From Alitta virens (Eukaryota > Annelida > Polychaeta > Phyllodocida > Nereididae): a stretch of DNA of 64,000 nt. Shown here one piece after another: positions 24,159 to 33,061 of the stretch. The stretch is from the NCBI GenBank assembly GCA_932294295.1, contig OW028573.1, positions 14,776,155-14,840,154 of the forward strand, read 5' to 3'. Numbering within the stretch: position 1 is the first letter of the stretch; every line of letters starts with the position of its first letter. Made by a program: the position numbers and the translations under genes. The notes beneath the pieces are model-generated. The model worked only from the letters and a program-made list of their open reading frames with translations. It was not told the origin of the DNA and searched no databases.

Positions 24159-25487
24159 ATGTACTCAAAATACAACAATTCCCATATTTTTGACCATTTC
24201 TCAGGCTACCATCTAACAAATCTTGGTAAGGGCCCCCAATATCTACATAAGAACAGGGCAAGTAGGACCTCTGTTTCCAAATGGAGAAATAGCACGACAG
24301 TAAGTAATCCAACACTGGCAAAATTGAACAAAATGTTTAATGGTTTAAACATTTGGATAGAAGGTGACTCCATGGTCAGACACCTGCCAGTTTCGGGATC
24401 CACTTCAATCGCCACCTCTGGCTTGAAAATAGAGGAATTGGCTAAAAGATACAGTCATGATCCTGAGGCAACAGAAGAAGAAGATCGAACACCAGACGCC
24501 ATAGTAATACTAATAGGTACCAACAATGTCGGAAAAAACACCGCCGACATTAGGTTCCATCTAGAAACCTTGTGTATAGGTATGCGAAGGCATTATCCGT
24601 ACACTTACATCGTAATCCTTGGCATTAGGATAAGACCACAGGATACTGGGTGGGACCTATCCAAACAGAACTCCAAGACAGAATCGAGAGACCTCATAAA
24701 TATGGAGCTAAAGAAGGCAGCACAAAGGCACCCTGGTTTTCTTTTTAAGAACCCTTATAAGGTTGAGACTTACAACACAGGGGAAGGAAGAAAATTAGTG
24801 GAGGATGCCTTCCTGCAAGATGGCCTCCACCTGTCAAACAGCGGAAAGGAGAGGATGGCAATTGGCATAATTAACATTGTCTACAGAGACTTAAGAGATT
24901 CTATCACATACATGACCAATTTCAGGGTAAGTACTAGAATAATTAACTTGCCACCCAATCTAAACTACATACCAGCACTAAGAGTAAAAAATAGAATAAT
25001 CTATTTCAAAGGAGAAAACAGTATCGTCTCCAACTTTACCCAAACTAATCTGTCAATTTTTGGAAAGATTTTCACAACTTCAGAGTCTGCATATCAATAT
25101 GCAAAGGCAGCTCACAGCGGCGACATAACTATGTGCAGAGAGATCCAGAGGGAAAGAACCGGAAGAGGGGCCAAATCAGCGTCACGAAGAATATGCACTA
25201 CCAACCAACAACATTGGCATTCCATCAAAAGGGACATCATGAAGTATATCCTCATGTCTAAAATGGACCAAGACGCGCCCTTCCGTTTCTTCCTTCTGGA
25301 GAACAAAGTACATAGTTTGTCGGAAGACACCTTAGATGAATTCTGGGCTGTAGGCAAGAAAGGTAGAGGACAAAACGAACTAGGACAAATCCTGATGGAA
25401 TTGAGAGTTCTCTGGGATAATCAAGACAAATACAAAGAAGTAAGAGAAGACATCAAAAGAAAGATTCCAGATTTTCCTTGGAAGTAA
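24159..25487 (+). CDS. SGNH hydrolase - NADAR domain fusion, LINE-encoded
   Basis: Intact frame of 442 codons from ATG 24159 (the frame itself is open from 24141). Residues 65-235 form an SGNH/GDSL hydrolase: IEGDSMVRHL with Ser71, GTNN at 120-123, and DGLHLS with Asp221 and His224, the usual Ser-Asn-Asp-His set. Residues about 278-420 match NADAR (YbiA/DUF1768): IIYFKGE...SNF, SESAYQYAKA, GAKSASR, EFWAVGKKGRGQNELG and ILMELR. SGNH esterases are known from ORF1 of CR1/L2-type LINEs. NADAR enzymes act on N-glycosidic bonds of ADP-ribose-like compounds, including guanine ADP-ribosylation. Here the fusion lies 3' of the reverse transcriptase and begins 50 bp after its stop, which is unusual. Its role in the element is inferred, not shown. 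Confidence 0.85.
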   Translation: MYSKYNNSHIFDHFSGYHLTNLGKGPQYLHKNRASRTSVSKWRNSTTVSNPTLAKLNKMFNGLNIWIEGDSMVRHLPVSGSTSIATSGLKIEELAKRYSHDPEATEEEDRTPDAIVILIGTNNVGKNTADIRFHLETLCIGMRRHYPYTYIVILGIRIRPQDTGWDLSKQNSKTESRDLINMELKKAAQRHPGFLFKNPYKVETYNTGEGRKLVEDAFLQDGLHLSNSGKERMAIGIINIVYRDLRDSITYMTNFRVSTRIINLPPNLNYIPALRVKNRIIYFKGENSIVSNFTQTNLSIFGKIFTTSESAYQYAKAAHSGDITMCREIQRERTGRGAKSASRRICTTNQQHWHSIKRDIMKYILMSKMDQDAPFRFFLLENKVHSLSEDTLDEFWAVGKKGRGQNELGQILMELRVLWDNQDKYKEVREDIKRKIPDFPWK

Positions 25488-25518
25488 CAATTATCCATAA
25501 AGAGTCCGGACGGGTAAT

Positions 25519-25672
25519 AAGATGTACCCAAAGGTACCCAAGTATACAGAGTAATCATAATAAAATGTACTCTGAGGTAAATAAAATAATAAAAGGTTTT
25601 TGTCGAGTGAACATACTAAAATGCACTCTGGACATGGTAAAAAGAGTAATCATAATAAAATGTGCTCTGCTA
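25519..25672 (+). repeat. Repeated ATG-containing leader motif
   Basis: The intercistronic sequence at 24110-24172 (tgtaccccaaaggtacc, then gtgaacataataaaatgtac) recurs at 25519-25575. Its second half, GTRAWCATAMTAAAATGYRC, recurs twice more near 25607 and 25650. Each copy carries an ATG in the same position. Confidence 0.75.
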
Positions 25673-25891
25673 AAAGTAAGTTATACATACAAAAGATATG
25701 ACATCACGAAAATATCTTCTACATACAATTATGATAATATTAAAGGTAACCAACTAAATGAGCAAATACCAAAAACCTTGGGTGATTCTTACATACTTAT
25801 AAATCGCACTATCATAAATTTAAATAGATGCACTATCACAAATTTAGAAGATGCACAACAAAACACCCAAGGGGCGATGAAGAAGCTATAG
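25565..25891 (+). CDS. Small third ORF of the LINE, unknown
   Basis: The frame is open from 25478, overlapping the end of the SGNH-NADAR ORF. The first ATG after the repeated leader motif is 25565, giving 108 codons. The peptide around the start (HNKMYSEVNK) echoes the start of the preceding ORF (HNKMYSKYNN), because a leader segment of about 60 bp is duplicated. The product is basic, Ile/Lys/Asn rich and not recognised. It may be just 3' UTR. Confidence 0.3.
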   Translation: MYSEVNKIIKGFCRVNILKCTLDMVKRVIIIKCALLKVSYTYKRYDITKISSTYNYDNIKGNQLNEQIPKTLGDSYILINRTIINLNRCTITNLEDAQQNTQGAMKKL

Positions 25892-26403
25892 AGTAAGTAC
25901 TTAGAGCAACTGCCCTAGTGTCCAGCCTCGAATGGGTTGAGACTTTCCTCACCCGACTGATGGGGGACACAAAAAGGGCAGAAGAGTTGGGAAGCAAAGA
26001 TCCTGTGAAATAAGGAAAACCAACAATGAAGCTCCTATCGAATAATGGGAAAACTCTAATCTGAGCCAAAAAAAAAAAAAAAAAAGACTAATTAATGCAG
26101 GATATTACTGAATACTGAATAGCGAGGATATGTTTCTGTGGACCAAAGCTAACATCAGAGGTAAAGTGCTGAAGGTGTTAGTTATTAATATTACAAATTA
26201 CTCATTGCAATCAAGGATCGCATGAACTTAGGACATAAGTGACGTCACCAGATTGCGTGGCGGGTGGCGCAAATTGTACTTTAAATTGTCTTAAAACCAT
26301 ACCAAACCCGACTTTAAGACATTTCCTTACACAGCGATATACTCTTTTACATGTTATTAAACTTTAAAAAACAACATACAAATGTCCTTTAGTACCCCTT
26401 TAA

Positions 26404-27774
26404 ACACAAACATTCAATTTGTCACGGCTGGGTAATAATATGGCTAACAATGGCAAAAGACAGCTTTGAATCCGATAATCCCAATGACAATATATATAGG
26501 CCTACATTATTCAGACCTCGAAAGGTCAAAAGGTTTAGGCCTACCTAATCAAAGTTAGTAGCTGTCAAGTATGCAAGGTCTAGCTTAAGATTATATAATA
26601 AGATAAATAATTATTAATTAGGCCCATTAGTTACTATTAGTTTAGCCTACCTGAAAGTTTCAATGTGCTTGTAAAGAAGACAGATGTGAATTCAGTGATC
26701 AATGTAGATATTCCAGTAGAACAGTCCGACGTTCTGTTACAACGGGGAGATCAACAGAAACTAATAATGGATGCTCAATTCTGCTTGGCTTTATATTTCG
26801 GTATGATGCAATGGTTTCCGCCTAAGGGCAATTGGTTGACGCAATGGTAGCATGATGAAATACCAGGCACGTGCCAGGCACAATCCGCTAGATGGCACTA
26901 CATTGCAGTGCAGCGCTCAGGCCAACCATGGCGGTATTATAGTGTGCAGTATTTGCTGCAGCAGACCTAGCTCCGCTGCTGGGCTACAGCAGCCCTATCT
27001 CTGTACAGCATATTTATTTCATATAATCTGATATACTCCACATTACAAGTACATAGGCTGCACAGCAAAATAAATGATAAAGGACCTTGTGCAGCCTTCC
27101 AACATGCACTATATGTAGCTGTCCAACATATACTGCGACTATCCAATGTACTCTTCTGCTTTCATTTGAATGAAAAAATCCTTTATTTATTGACTGTTAC
27201 ACAAGGACCCATATTCAACTTCACATAATGAACACTCATTAAAAAAAATTCTTTTTTCCCCCATTAAAAAGGGCTGAGTATAGACTTAAGAAATCTTGTC
27301 TTAGAAATGCAAGAGAATTGAATTCATATTTGTTGAGTTTAGGGAATTTTACTGAATTGCCTGTTTGTCGGGGCAAGAATTGCGTAAACTCAACACATGA
27401 ACATCTAATTTTTCTGTAATTTCATTGTTGGACCTTTAATACCATAAGCCAGCCTATTGACTATAAGAGTAAATGAGCAAAACATGAGCTGGGTCATTCT
27501 ACAGTAACTCAACATTAGCTAGCTCAAAGTGGTCATAAGATAAATGGTGCCATCGGTTTCAGTAATTCTGATATTTTAATGTTTAGTGACAAAAACAAAT
27601 AATCACTATATCAGACCTCAGTGATTTTATGATTTTATGATACAGCTAGGGTATTATATCCTTGGAGACTATAGGCTGTCAGTGATGTTACTGACATATG
27701 TGAGTTAACTGGTCCCAAAGATGTTGATTCCACACAATGCGATTAGTTTGATTACGTGAAAGACAGGTCACATT
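26404..27774. other. Intergenic, nothing coding
   Basis: No supported gene. At 26885-26898 CCGCTAGATGGCAC matches a CTCF-like core at 13 of 14 positions, followed by a less AT-rich segment (about 26860-27000). The remainder is AT-rich. Confidence 0.45.
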
Positions 27775-27782
27775 GGCCTCTG

Positions 27783-28663
27783 GGTAGCAGGTCGTTTCGG
27801 CCTTGAGCCTGTTCGGCCCGCCAAATCAAGACCATTCGGCCTGCCAGCTGAGTCGGTTCGGCTTTTTAGCTGAGTCCATTCGGCTCCCTATTTATTTTTA
27901 TGGGGACCGAGTCGACCACAAAAACGAGACGGTTCGGTCCCCGTAATTGAGACGTTTCGTTTAAGTGCAATCTTCAATGATAGGAATCGGTTTTTAATGT
28001 ATAATGAAATAATATCCATTGCTAATGTTTTTTTTTTTCTTCAATTATTGATGCTTTGATCATGGACGTATAATACGTCCATGCTTTGATGCACTGGATA
28101 AAGGAATAAAGAAAGAATTGAATGCAATTGGAAATGTTTTTTGATATTACTTGAAAGAATGAGATGATGCAAGTGTAAAAATTAAAACACATATTAAAAA
28201 AAAATAATATTAACATTTATGTTTGTTCATTGTCCTGTCATGGATTAGACACAATGTGACTCAATATTTATTTATTTACAGTTGTTAAAGTATTTAGTAC
28301 TTTAATTAAAATTGCAGAAAAAAAAGTATTTTGTTTTAAAAGGGCTCGTTACGGCGAACACGTAGGTGTAAATATCATCATTCTATCATGATTAGTTATC
28401 AAGATAGTCTATTTCTTAAGCGGAAACAGGGGGTGATAAGGGCAGATAAAGTATTATTAGGCGGCCGGCCGAACCAGCGGCCGGACATTCGTCAGAGCCG
28501 AATAGACTCATTTCTTAGACCGAATGGACAGAACTGGGTCTGTTCGGCCTCAATGCTAATGTATAGGGAGCCGAACCGACTTTTTTCGTAAGCCGAATCG
28601 ACTCAGTTAAACGGGTCCTTTCGGCTGGGCCGAACTGGACGAAGGCCGAATCGACTAGCATTC
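27783..28663. mobile_element. Nonautonomous element with TTCGGCC subterminal repeats
   Basis: Both arms (27783-27960 and 28450-28663) are packed with TTCGGC/GCCGAA words, around twenty in all, in opposite orientation on the two sides of an AT-rich core. The ends align as imperfect inverted repeats (AGGTCGTTTCGGCCTTGA versus TAGTCGATTCGGCCTTCG). An 8-bp direct repeat GGCCTCTG flanks them exactly (27775-27782, 28664-28671). An 8-bp duplication suggests a hAT-like origin, though the outermost bases are poorly matched. There is no transposase. Confidence 0.65.
28051..28090. repeat. Hairpin flanked by 10-bp direct repeats
   Basis: ATGCTTTGAT (28051-28060 and 28081-28090) brackets CATGGACGTATAATACGTCC. 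Read with the next bases, this is a palindrome with 11-bp arms. Confidence 0.7.
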
Positions 28664-28671
28664 GGCCTCTG

Positions 28672-29277
28672 ATAGCCAAATGGATGCATATTTATTTACT
28701 ATGTCATTCCCAGGCACTTCCAAAGTTGCCCTTTCTATTTTTGATAACGTTAAGCGCGTGCAGAAATTACAATAAAGATAATTTATTTTCTTAAAATATG
28801 CAACAATAGTTATCCACCTGTAGATTCTTACACAGCCACTCATTCAAATTTGAGCATTAGCCTACCTTTTTAATTTTGTAATTAAAGCATTAAATTATTG
28901 AAGTTTTTTTATGCAGTAACACCACTGACAGTGTAGTTACACCACTGACAGTGTAGTTACTGACATGAGTTAAATATTAAAGACAAAGAGGCTTCTGGAT
29001 TGCCAATTTATCGTTAATATTTCATTCTGATTGCATTTAAAGCCATCAAACTCGATTAATTCAACTAATGATAACAAAAATTGATCAATGAATAACAGTT
29101 AAGAAAAATATATTTGATTACTGAATAACAGTTCTACATATTAATACCTAATCATTATACTTTACAAAATTATAATTATTCATTAGGCCTACTAGTTGAA
29201 AACGCTAATCTCTTACAGACTAGAAAAAATAAGAACTTGTTTTGGTGAAAGTGACCTACTGGAGATTAAGAGTCAAT
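28672..29277. other. Intergenic with a 20-bp tandem duplication
   Basis: At about 28914-28960 ACACCACTGACAGTGTAGTT is present twice in tandem. Otherwise AT-rich with no gene. Confidence 0.5.
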
Positions 29278-30665
29278 TTAATAGTCAACTTGAAAACAAC
29301 TAAAATCAAAATAGTTCAATTGGAAATAATAAACTTGGTGACAGTTAAGTTCGGTTGTCTCTTTCTGTTCTTTTTCTTTAAACACTTTTCTACATAAGGC
29401 AAAATTGCTGATAAAAGAAGCGGTTTTCCCGGTGCGATGAAGGCAGACACCTTGGAAGGATTCAATGCACCACTTGCCAATGTGATTGGAGGTAATGGAT
29501 TGTGGTCGAGCATTCGGAGTTACAATGCTGGATGGCCTGGAGGTAGATGGAACTTCATCTGGAGGAAGGCTGGGACGAACATTTAGAACATTGATGTAAT
29601 GGAGATCATAACAAGGACAATCCAGTTTGTTTGTGGCAGCAGAACAGAAACAACTGATCACTTTGGCTTTCAAAGTGTTCTCGACATTAACAACTTGATG
29701 TATTGCCATTGTCCCTTTTACATTCTGCAGTTGCATATTGTTCACCTTGACATTTACCTCATTTATATCTTCTTGTATGATGAAAAACATCTGAATAGTG
29801 GTTTTGTCTCTTAAGATGTTAAATAGGTCCAAGGCAGTAGGAATGTCCCTCCCATTCCTGACCAGATCATCGGCTTTTCTTTTCAAGGCTCCTCCATATG
29901 ATGTCCTTTTCCATTCCCTGCTTCAAAGAAGTTCCAAGTTGTTGAAGGGAATCCTTAGGCAGAGGGCTCAGTTTGAATGAGAAAGAAGTTCGCTTTCTGT
30001 CTGTATTGGGTACATGGGCCATCACTAAACACATGTAGTGTATCTACCATAGAATTTTCCGCTTTTATTTTACGAAGAATAGGATTCAAATGGGCCCATA
30101 TTGCTGGTGGGTCATGCTGGCGACTGTCAGATATTGTGCAGAATGAAACTGGCTTGGACGAGGATGATGTGTAATACACACCAGTGTGCAAGGTGGCTTG
30201 TTGGTGTGATCCTCCAAAATGTACTGCTTGAATCTCAGTTGCATATTTGTAACTATAGTTTTCGCTGAAGTCTACATGAAGAAGAACTTCTGTACACTCT
30301 AAAAACTGTAAGTGCTATATGGAACCTTTAAAGGTTCAAAAGCCCGGTATAGATATGGAACCGTTATTAGTTCTTTTTAGAACCTCTCTAAAGGTTCTTT
30401 AAAAGAACTACTGAAGGTTCCATATTAAGGTTCTTCATGGTACTCCATGGTTCTTGAACAAAAGTTCCGTATGGAACCCAATAGTTCAAGAATAAACCCA
30501 TCAAATGGTTCTGTAAAGAACCCCTTGGATTGTTCAACAGTTCTTCAAAGAACTTTTATAGGTGCATCTATGGTTCTGTTTAGGGTTCATTTTAGAACCA
30601 TGTGGTTCTATTTGGAACCTAACAAGGTTAATTTAAAGGTTCATATATTGGTTCAATAAAGGTTC

Positions 30666-31786
30666 ATTTAGATATGAATAAATATACAGCACAACAAAAT
30701 ACTTTTTGGGTTTATACATTTATTTTCATTCATGAACAAACATAGTTTTGGACTGAGCTCCACACAACCTAGGAATTAAATCACTTAATAAATACACAAA
30801 GTTTATAGGGAATATGCTGAGGGTACCAGTTTACCAAATTAACCCTACCACAATTAATGATGCAAAATTCCACATAATACATGGTGTATTTTTTGTATCC
30901 AATAAACAGCAATTAAACATTCAAAAGCCAGTGAAATATCAGGTTATCTGTCTTGGATGACCATCACGACATATTTCCACATTTTTCACATAGACTGGAC
31001 TCTCTCTTGTGCTGGGAGTTGACTCCTGTCAAAATAAAGAATAGAAGTGTTATTATAAAAATCATGACATTGGATGGTTGCATGAAAGACATTAATTATA
31101 TAACATCACCAATTATAAGGATCAGACCTATATTATTACAGCTGTCAATTTTTTTCATATTTATTAACTACGTAGCAACAAAACTGTTTTTTTTTTTAAA
31201 TATTTTTGGTGCTATTACTGTTGTTTGTTGCCAACTTGGTGGGTTTTGTTCTTTGTTGACAGGCAATCCTCATGTAAATTGTGTACATGTCATCCAGTCA
31301 CTCATTCTTAATAATTTTCCATGATATACACAGGTCTATGTTATCCTTGTTAGCATTCTGTCTGAGGGTGGTACTTTATTGAAAATATCAATATGAATAT
31401 GTAACACCACAGTCATTTACAGTCTATAATTACATTATGGATGCTCAAACAAACAAATTGTGATATCTTTGATTGTTCAAAAAATATATTTTAAAATACT
31501 ATACACAGTTTATTTACTTTTCCTTTTCTCCTTAATGTACCCTGGCAAGCTAACTTGCACAGTGTCAAGTCTCTTTGAAAAAATACAGTTGTGGCTTCAT
31601 TGCATGAAGATTTCAATATAAATATTTCAATGAGATGAAAAAATAAAACAGGCAAAATTATCATTGGAATAACTTTCATTGTCTAACATTCTGAATTTAT
31701 AGATTCAGTTAACAAACTGTCACAAGAATACAGTGGGTTGTAAAAGTATTCATCCCCCTATACAGCTATATGTGAACTATAACTAT
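30666..31786. other. Interior of the TA element, left part
   Basis: AT-rich, with a T run near 31186-31198 and no supported coding sequence. Confidence 0.45.
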
Positions 31787-32227
31787 TCATTGTTTGTCAT
31801 GGTAAGTATATAAGCCTCCTATCCCAGTTAAAAACGGCATGCGTACGGAAGAGATTGGTGCTGAATCATGGAGGTCTTGACTCTTGCGGACTGAGAGCAC
31901 TGAAAGATCGTGTGGGATTGTTGCGATTTTTATGTGGAGTTGATGTTGGTTGCTATACATAGCACAGTAAAGGTCTGTCTGTAGATGGCTGAGACGGGTA
32001 TTTAGTTCACATTTGGCTAATAATGGCCTAATTTTTTCTAATATGATCAGCATGTTGGTGATAATACACATGATTACTGTGCTCCATGTTGGGTAGATGT
32101 CGATTGGTGCGTCCATGTCTGTGGGTGGTAGAGTTGTGGGGAGGAAGAAGTCTGCTGCTTCTGTCCCATGTGCTGCTGCTAATGACAGTATGAGGGTGTT
32201 GACATGGTTCAGCTGGCCATAATACAC
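31787..32227 (-). CDS. Unassigned 146-codon ORF inside the TA element
   Basis: Opens with ATG (MYYGQLNHVNTLILSLAAAH) and has one candidate membrane helix, TWSTVIMCIITNMLIILEKI, near residues 47-66. It overlaps the 3' part of the minus-strand minisatellite frame in another register. No family is recognised. It might be an exon of a sequence captured by the element or simply chance. Confidence 0.2.
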   Translation of the reverse strand: MYYGQLNHVNTLILSLAAAHGTEAADFFLPTTLPPTDMDAPIDIYPTWSTVIMCIITNMLIILEKIRPLLAKCELNTRLSHLQTDLYCAMYSNQHQLHIKIATIPHDLSVLSVRKSQDLHDSAPISSVRMPFLTGIGGLYTYHDKQ

Positions 32228-33061
32228 AAGAGTTGTATTGTGATGATGGCGATGGATCCTGCTGCGATGATAGTATCAGCGTCTGGCATGTCACTCCAAT
32301 TGGTGAAACTCCAGGCTGAGTTGTCGGACATGTCACTCCAATTGGTGAAACTCCAGGCTGAGTTGTCGGACATGTCACTCCAATTGGTGAAACTCCAGGC
32401 TGAGTTGTCGGACATGTCACTCCAATTGGTGAAACTCCAGGCTGAGTTGTCGACCATGTCACTTCAATTGGTGAAACTCCAGGCTGAGTTGTCGGACATG
32501 TCACTCCAATTGGTGAAACTCCAGGCTGAGTTGGTGGACATGTCACTCCAATTGGTGAAACTCCAGGCTGAGTTGTCGACCATGTCACTTCAATTGGTGA
32601 AACTCCAGGCTGAGTTGTCGGACATGTCACTCCAATTGGTGAAACTCCAGGCTGAGTTGTCGACCATGTCACTTCAATTGGTGAAACTCCAGGCTGAGTT
32701 GTCGGACATGTCACTCCAATTGGTGAAACTCCAGGCTGAGTTGTCGGACATGTCACTCCAATTGGTGAAACTCCAGGCTGAGTTGTCGACCATGTCACTT
32801 CAATTGGTGAAACTCCAGGCTGAGTTGTCGGACATGTCACTTCAATTGGTGAAACTCCAGGCTGAGTTGTCGGACATGTCACTCCAATTGGTGAAACTCC
32901 AGGCTGAGTTGTCGGACATGTCACTCCAATTGGTGAAACTCCAGGCTGAGTTGTCGGACATGTCACTCCAATTGGTGAAACTCCAGGCTGAGTTGTCGGA
33001 CATGTCACTCCAATTGGTGAAACTCCAGGCTGAGTTGTCGGACATGTCACTCCAATTCTAA
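32204..33061 (+). CDS. ORF over the minisatellite, predicted continuous coiled coil
   Basis: An ATG-initiated 285-codon frame: a 28-residue leader, then about 18 copies of MSLQLVKLQAELSD. In this 14-residue repeat the hydrophobic residues fall at positions 1, 5, 8 and 12, an exact 4-3-4-3 heptad pattern, so the product would be a long coiled coil. The most common variant changes only D to T plus one silent base in this frame. In one minus frame the same changes replace G, C and P residues. Nothing shows that it is expressed; an overlapping minus ORF (32028-33155) is equally long. Confidence 0.2.
   Translation: MVQLAIIHKSCIVMMAMDPAAMIVSASGMSLQLVKLQAELSDMSLQLVKLQAELSDMSLQLVKLQAELSDMSLQLVKLQAELSTMSLQLVKLQAELSDMSLQLVKLQAELVDMSLQLVKLQAELSTMSLQLVKLQAELSDMSLQLVKLQAELSTMSLQLVKLQAELSDMSLQLVKLQAELSDMSLQLVKLQAELSTMSLQLVKLQAELSDMSLQLVKLQAELSDMSLQLVKLQAELSDMSLQLVKLQAELSDMSLQLVKLQAELSDMSLQLVKLQAELSDMSLQF
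32289..33057. repeat. 42-bp minisatellite, 18 units plus 13 bp
   Basis: Units of exactly 42 bp (starting TGTCACTCCAATTGG) run without any indel. Two unit types interdigitate: GGACATGTCACTCC and GACCATGTCACTTC (three linked changes); one unit has TTGGTGGAC. Because 42 is a multiple of three, every stop-free frame stays open across the array. The plus frame is MSLQLVKLQAELSD; the minus frames are GVTCPTTQPGVSPI and MSDNSAWSFTNWSD. Confidence 0.97.

Larger units (their letters stand above)
23581..26084 (+). mobile_element. 5'-truncated LINE carrying an extra SGNH-NADAR ORF
   Basis: A 2.5-kb insertion is bounded by an exact 12-bp duplication AGACTAATTAAT (23569-23580 and 26085-26096) and ends in about 17 A residues, the hallmark of target-primed reverse transcription. 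It starts inside the C-terminal part of a reverse transcriptase ORF. A short spacer leads to an intact second ORF (SGNH hydrolase plus NADAR domain), then a small third frame and the poly(A) tail. The duplication is perfect and the ORF undamaged, so the insertion appears recent. Confidence 0.85.
22107..26399. mobile_element. TTAA-flanked inverted-repeat pair enclosing a LINE
   Basis: The outer ends read AGGGGAACACAAGGAAATTT (plus, from 22107) and AGGGGTACTAAAGGACATTT (minus, from 26399). They match at 21 of the first 26 positions, each directly bordered by TTAA (22103-22106, 26400-26403). About 105-150 bp inside each end, a 25-bp segment containing GGTGACGTCACTTATGTCC is identical in inverted orientation (22209-22233, 26227-26251). 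This suits a TTAA-inserting DNA transposon (Kolobok or piggyBac-like), with the LINE inserted inside it. Two independent solo MITEs in opposite orientation remain an alternative. No transposase is visible in the remaining cargo. Confidence 0.5.
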
